DNA from: a bacterium
GTDB lineage: Bacteria > Krumholzibacteriota > Krumholzibacteriia > LZORAL124-64-63
Direction: 5' to 3'
Length of the DNA: 9,473 nucleotides
Assembly: GCA_018652925.1 (NCBI GenBank)
Contig: JABIBH010000018.1
Span: 1-9,473 of the forward strand
The notes beneath the pieces were generated by a model. That model ran no database searches. It worked only from the letters and a program-made list of their open reading frames with translations, and was not told where the DNA came from. Shown here piece by piece: positions 7,154 through 9,473 of this stretch; the stretch's first letter is position 1, and each line of letters begins with the position of its first letter. The translations under genes were made by a program, and so were the position numbers.

Positions 7154-7162
7154 TGCTATAAT
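7154..7162 (+). promoter_or_regulatory. Extended -10 promoter-like site for the cytochrome gene
   Basis: TGCTATAAT is a perfect TGn extended -10 with a perfect TATAAT hexamer (7157-7162). There is no good -35 at 16-18 bases upstream, which an extended -10 can tolerate. It faces the cytochrome gene. Confidence 0.45.
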
Positions 7163-7213
7163 ACAACATATTACAGCATTGCCTCATAAAAGAGTGTATT
7201 TATCCTGATTGCA

Positions 7214-7231
7214 ACAAGTTATGCAACTTGT
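7214..7231 (+). promoter_or_regulatory. Palindrome in the cytochrome leader, candidate operator or hairpin
   Basis: The perfect arms ACAAGTT (7214-7220) and AACTTGT (7225-7231) flank the 4-base centre ATGC. It lies about 115 bases before the GTG start and downstream of the predicted -10. There is no T tract after it, so it is not a typical terminator. The binding protein is unknown. Confidence 0.45.
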
Positions 7232-7346
7232 CATGAAGCTGTCACAAAAAGACTTTACCTATCTCCTACTACAATACTATTCTTTCCAACTTACAGTAAC
7301 GAGTGAGTTTCACTCTTATTTCGAACCCTTCTGAAAGGAACCCATC

Positions 7347-8582
7347 GTGAGTTCTAGACTTCTACTGTTGCTTCTTGTTCTTGGAGCACTTGTTCTTGTT
7401 GGTTGTTCAGACGATGACCCAATTACACCTATCGACATTCCAGATTTAGGCTATGCAGGCTCAGATGCTTGTGCAGTTTGTCACACTGAAAAGCATGACC
7501 AGTGGGTAAACTCTGGTCACCCTTACAAGCTGACCCCGGTTAACGGTGAAGCACCAACTGACCAGTTCCCTGCACACTCTATGTATGCCAATGACTCTAC
7601 TAATCCTCCAAATGGAACCAGCTGGGATGATTACAGCTATACAATTGGTGGTTTTGGCTGGAAAATGCGTTGGATTCAAAATGATGGATACATCCACACT
7701 CCTGCAGAGGGTGGAAACCAGTATAACTTCCAGACAGAAAGCTTCGGCAACTATCACGCAGGCGAAGTGAAAGCTTACAACTGTGGTTCCTGCCATACTA
7801 CTGGCTGGGTAGGTTCTGACGATGGTGTTGCAGAGAACAACCAGGACGGCATGGAAGGATTCTTAGGTACTTTCTTTGCTGGAGGCGTTCACTGTGAAAA
7901 TTGTCACGGTATGGGTAACCAACACGCGCTTGATCCTGAAGGCTATGCCATGGAAACTGACAACACTTCCGAGTTCTGTGGTAAATGTCACACACGCGGT
8001 GGCGACAATGGTATCTCACACGGTGGAGAAATTATTGAAGCAAGTGGTGGATATATCAAGCACCATGAACAATTTGACGAGTGGTATAACTCTCCTCATA
8101 ATGTTTCCTATGGTCCAGGGTGTAATGATTGCCACGATCCTCATGCATCGGTAGTCTTTGATTCTGAAGCACCTGGTGATGGTGTAAGCGTAACAAACAC
8201 ATGTACTGGCTGCCATGTTGATGGTTCTCATGCAAACATCCAGGACACAACACACGGCTACGGTGCTACCTGTGTTGACTGTCACATGCCTGATGCTTCC
8301 AAAAGCGCAGTTGCAACAACATTGCACGCTGGTGATGTAAGCACTCACATCTGGCAAATCAACACTTCAGTTAATGGTAAAGCTGACATGTTCTCAGTAG
8401 ACGGCACAAGTGTTCTGATTGATCCAGAAGACGGAGCTTCAATTACTTTGGACTTTGCATGCTACGGATGTCATACAGATTCAGATGGTAATGGTGGTGG
8501 TGGCTCAGTGAAAACACTTCAAGAGCTACATGACAGAGCTGAAACTATTCATGTTCTGGTTCCAACAATAGCTGCGAAGTAA
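7347..8582 (+). CDS. Octaheme c-type cytochrome, lipoprotein
   Basis: The start is GTG 7347, set by AAAGGA 7 bases upstream and by the signal peptide that begins there; no nearby ATG would keep that signal. The 411-residue precursor has a short basic N-terminus, a leucine-rich core and the lipobox LVGC with Cys20 as lipidation site. An acidic Pro-rich tether (SDDDPITPIDIPDLG) follows, so the mature protein should be lipid-anchored outside the cytoplasmic membrane. Eight CXXCH heme sites are present: CAVCH 42, CGSCH 146, CENCH 183, CGKCH 211, CNDCH 259, CTGCH 286, CVDCH 309 and CYGCH 372. The opening GSDACAVCHTEKHDQWVNSGH resembles the cytochrome c554-like multiheme group. It probably carries electrons in anaerobic respiration or to an extracellular or periplasmic acceptor; no substrate can be named. 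The large gap after the first heme (about 100 residues, with Trp and aromatic residues) suggests a non-heme insert. Confidence 0.92.
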   Translation: MSSRLLLLLLVLGALVLVGCSDDDPITPIDIPDLGYAGSDACAVCHTEKHDQWVNSGHPYKLTPVNGEAPTDQFPAHSMYANDSTNPPNGTSWDDYSYTIGGFGWKMRWIQNDGYIHTPAEGGNQYNFQTESFGNYHAGEVKAYNCGSCHTTGWVGSDDGVAENNQDGMEGFLGTFFAGGVHCENCHGMGNQHALDPEGYAMETDNTSEFCGKCHTRGGDNGISHGGEIIEASGGYIKHHEQFDEWYNSPHNVSYGPGCNDCHDPHASVVFDSEAPGDGVSVTNTCTGCHVDGSHANIQDTTHGYGATCVDCHMPDASKSAVATTLHAGDVSTHIWQINTSVNGKADMFSVDGTSVLIDPEDGASITLDFACYGCHTDSDGNGGGGSVKTLQELHDRAETIHVLVPTIAAK

Positions 8583-8601
8583 TACTACTTACTTCCCATG
8601 T

Positions 8602-8633
8602 GAGGCTGCGGTTAATTCCGCAGCCTCTTTGTT
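8602..8633 (+). terminator. Rho-independent terminator after the cytochrome gene
   Basis: A perfect 10-base G/C-rich stem (GAGGCTGCGG 8602-8611, CCGCAGCCTC 8618-8627) with a 6-base TTAATT loop is followed by TTTGTT. It begins 20 bases after the cytochrome stop and separates that gene from the next unit. Confidence 0.93.
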
Positions 8634-8709
8634 ATATATTTATCAAGTTTTTCCTATTTTTTAAGTGGCATTCTCAGTAAATCGTTATAGCTTTTCTAGT
8701 GAGATCCTC

Positions 8710-8728
8710 TGTGACCAGAAAGGTCACA
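8710..8728 (+). promoter_or_regulatory. Inverted repeat in the korA upstream region, candidate operator
   Basis: The perfect arms TGTGACC (8710-8716) and GGTCACA (8722-8728) flank AGAAA. It lies 48 bases before the korA-like ATG. The TGTGA/TCACA ends recall CRP/FNR-family sites, but the spacing between them is 9 bases, not 6, so a CRP site is not claimed. It could equally form a leader hairpin. I found no convincing -10/-35 pair beside it. Confidence 0.5.
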
Positions 8729-8775
8729 TAAAGTTGTGCATACTAAATTTTCCACCACGAGTGGACGAGGTTGAA

Positions 8776-9473
8776 ATGACAAAAGAAGTCATTCGCCAGG
8801 AAGACGTTGTAATCAGGTTTGCAGGTGACTCCGGAGACGGAATGCAAATCACTGGCAACCAGTTTTCCGACAGTACTGCCAAGGTTGGTAATGACCTTGC
8901 TACCTTCCCTGACTACCCATCAGAAATCCGCGCCCCTGCAGGAACCCGTGCAGGTGTTTCAGGATTCCAAATTCACTTCAGTGCATCAGATATTTATACT
9001 CCGGGCGATGCTCCGGATGTTCTGGTTGCAATGAACCCTGCGGCTTTGATAGTTAACTACAAAGACCTGAAACAGGGTGGCACTATTATCGTCAACACTG
9101 GCAGCTTCACTGAAAAAGATCTGGCTAAAGCAAAGCTGGACAAAGATCCACTTAAAGACGGAACCCTTGATGGTTACCGCGTGGTTCCTGTCGACATTAA
9201 CCAGCGTGTTCTAGAGATTCTTAAAGATAGTGAACTGTCGAAAAAAGCTATCCTCAGATGTAAAAACTTCTACACCCTGGGAATGATGTACTGGCTTTAT
9301 AGTCGTCCATTGGAATCAACTTTGGACTGGCTGGACAATAAATTTGCCTCAAAACCTGCAGTTGCCGATGCTAATAAAAGAGCATTGCAAGCAGGATTTA
9401 ACCTGGCTGAAACTCTGGAACTTTTCCAGGGACGCTTCAGAGTTGAGGCTTGCCATGATATTGCAGCTGGTAC
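8776..9473 (+). CDS. korA: 2-oxoacid:ferredoxin oxidoreductase (KorA-like), N-terminal part, runs off the window
   Basis: ATG 8776 has GAGG 5 bases upstream. The frame stays open to the window end, giving 232 full codons. The visible part is the gamma-type domain: GDSGDGMQITG (17-27) and YPSEIRAPAGTRAGVSGFQI (47-66) are the signature of the gamma domain that is fused ahead of the alpha domain in KorA-type enzymes of about 600 residues. The enzyme oxidatively decarboxylates a 2-oxoacid (2-oxoglutarate in KorAB) to acyl-CoA with reduction of ferredoxin, using thiamine diphosphate in the beta subunit, in the cytoplasm. It can run in reverse in the reductive TCA cycle. The substrate cannot be fixed from this fragment. 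The alpha domain, and any korB, would be beyond the edge. Confidence 0.9.
   Translation, partial: MTKEVIRQEDVVIRFAGDSGDGMQITGNQFSDSTAKVGNDLATFPDYPSEIRAPAGTRAGVSGFQIHFSASDIYTPGDAPDVLVAMNPAALIVNYKDLKQGGTIIVNTGSFTEKDLAKAKLDKDPLKDGTLDGYRVVPVDINQRVLEILKDSELSKKAILRCKNFYTLGMMYWLYSRPLESTLDWLDNKFASKPAVADANKRALQAGFNLAETLELFQGRFRVEACHDIAAG

Larger units (their letters stand above)
7027..7346 (+). other. 320-base AT-rich intergenic region before the cytochrome gene
   Basis: No convincing coding frame or RNA gene is seen. It holds a weak AT-rich inverted repeat (TAATTTA 7051-7057, TAAATTA 7063-7069), an extended -10 promoter-like site (7154-7162), a palindrome (7214-7231) and the cytochrome ribosome binding site AAAGGA (7334-7339). 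If the predicted promoter is used, the cytochrome message has a leader of roughly 175 bases. Confidence 0.6.

Noticed and set aside
6986..7189. A 67-codon frame spanning the end of the ApbE-like gene and the intergenic region
   Set aside because: It starts inside a real gene, has no ribosome binding site and a low-complexity product; most likely chance.
7798..8357. Cysteine- and histidine-containing frames on the minus strand and in another + frame across the cytochrome gene
   Set aside because: These are shadows of the CXXCH codons and carry no heme motif series of their own.
8710..8728. Canonical CRP site
   Set aside because: TGTGA and TCACA are 9 bases apart instead of the required 6.
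1..9473. CRISPR array, insertion sequence, tRNA or rRNA
   Set aside because: No spaced direct repeats, transposase-like frame with terminal repeats, or tRNA/rRNA-like segments were seen on either strand.

Overview
The window reads as ordinary chromosomal DNA from a Gram-negative, anaerobic or facultatively respiring bacterium of moderate to low GC. Evidence for this is a ferredoxin-type 2-oxoacid oxidoreductase, a NuoG-like molybdopterin-fold oxidoreductase, a periplasm-facing octaheme lipoprotein cytochrome c, and a sensor kinase with a cysteine-bearing PAS domain of the sort common in Deltaproteobacteria and FCB-group phyla. I cannot fix the phylum from sequence alone. All supported genes lie on the + strand; every minus-strand open frame is a shadow of one of them.

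Layout. Positions 2-820 hold the 3' end of a NuoG-like subunit. It is followed after 21 bases by a hybrid-free sensor histidine kinase (842-2812) and, after 2 bases, by an NtrC-like response regulator (2815-4146); the three look like one transcription unit. A short intergenic region (4147-4221) carries a good sigma70-type promoter whose -10 is buried in a 7-bp-arm palindrome. This precedes umuD (4222-4821) and umuC (4824-6098), a translesion-synthesis operon. An ApbE-like membrane-anchored protein follows (6157-7026), then a 320-base AT-rich leader region, then a GTG-start octaheme lipoprotein cytochrome (7347-8582) closed by a strong rho-independent terminator (8602-8633). The 5' part of a korA-like gene (8776 to the window end) starts a new unit.

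How the genes relate. The kinase is intact at every catalytic motif, but its partner regulator is not a normal sigma54 activator: the GAFTGA loop is gone, the Walker B acidic pair is Asn-Asn, both arginine-finger positions and the sensor II arginine are replaced, and the C-terminal Fis-type helix-turn-helix stops at the recognition helix. The UmuD homologue carries an N-terminal basic extension of about 60 residues absent from E. coli UmuD, recalling UmuD-type proteins that also act as repressors; with the palindrome over its own promoter this suggests a self-controlled DNA-damage operon. The ApbE-like protein also lacks expected family residues. I see no mobile element, CRISPR array, tRNA or rRNA. 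The most interesting items are the degenerate regulator and the extended UmuD with its candidate operator.
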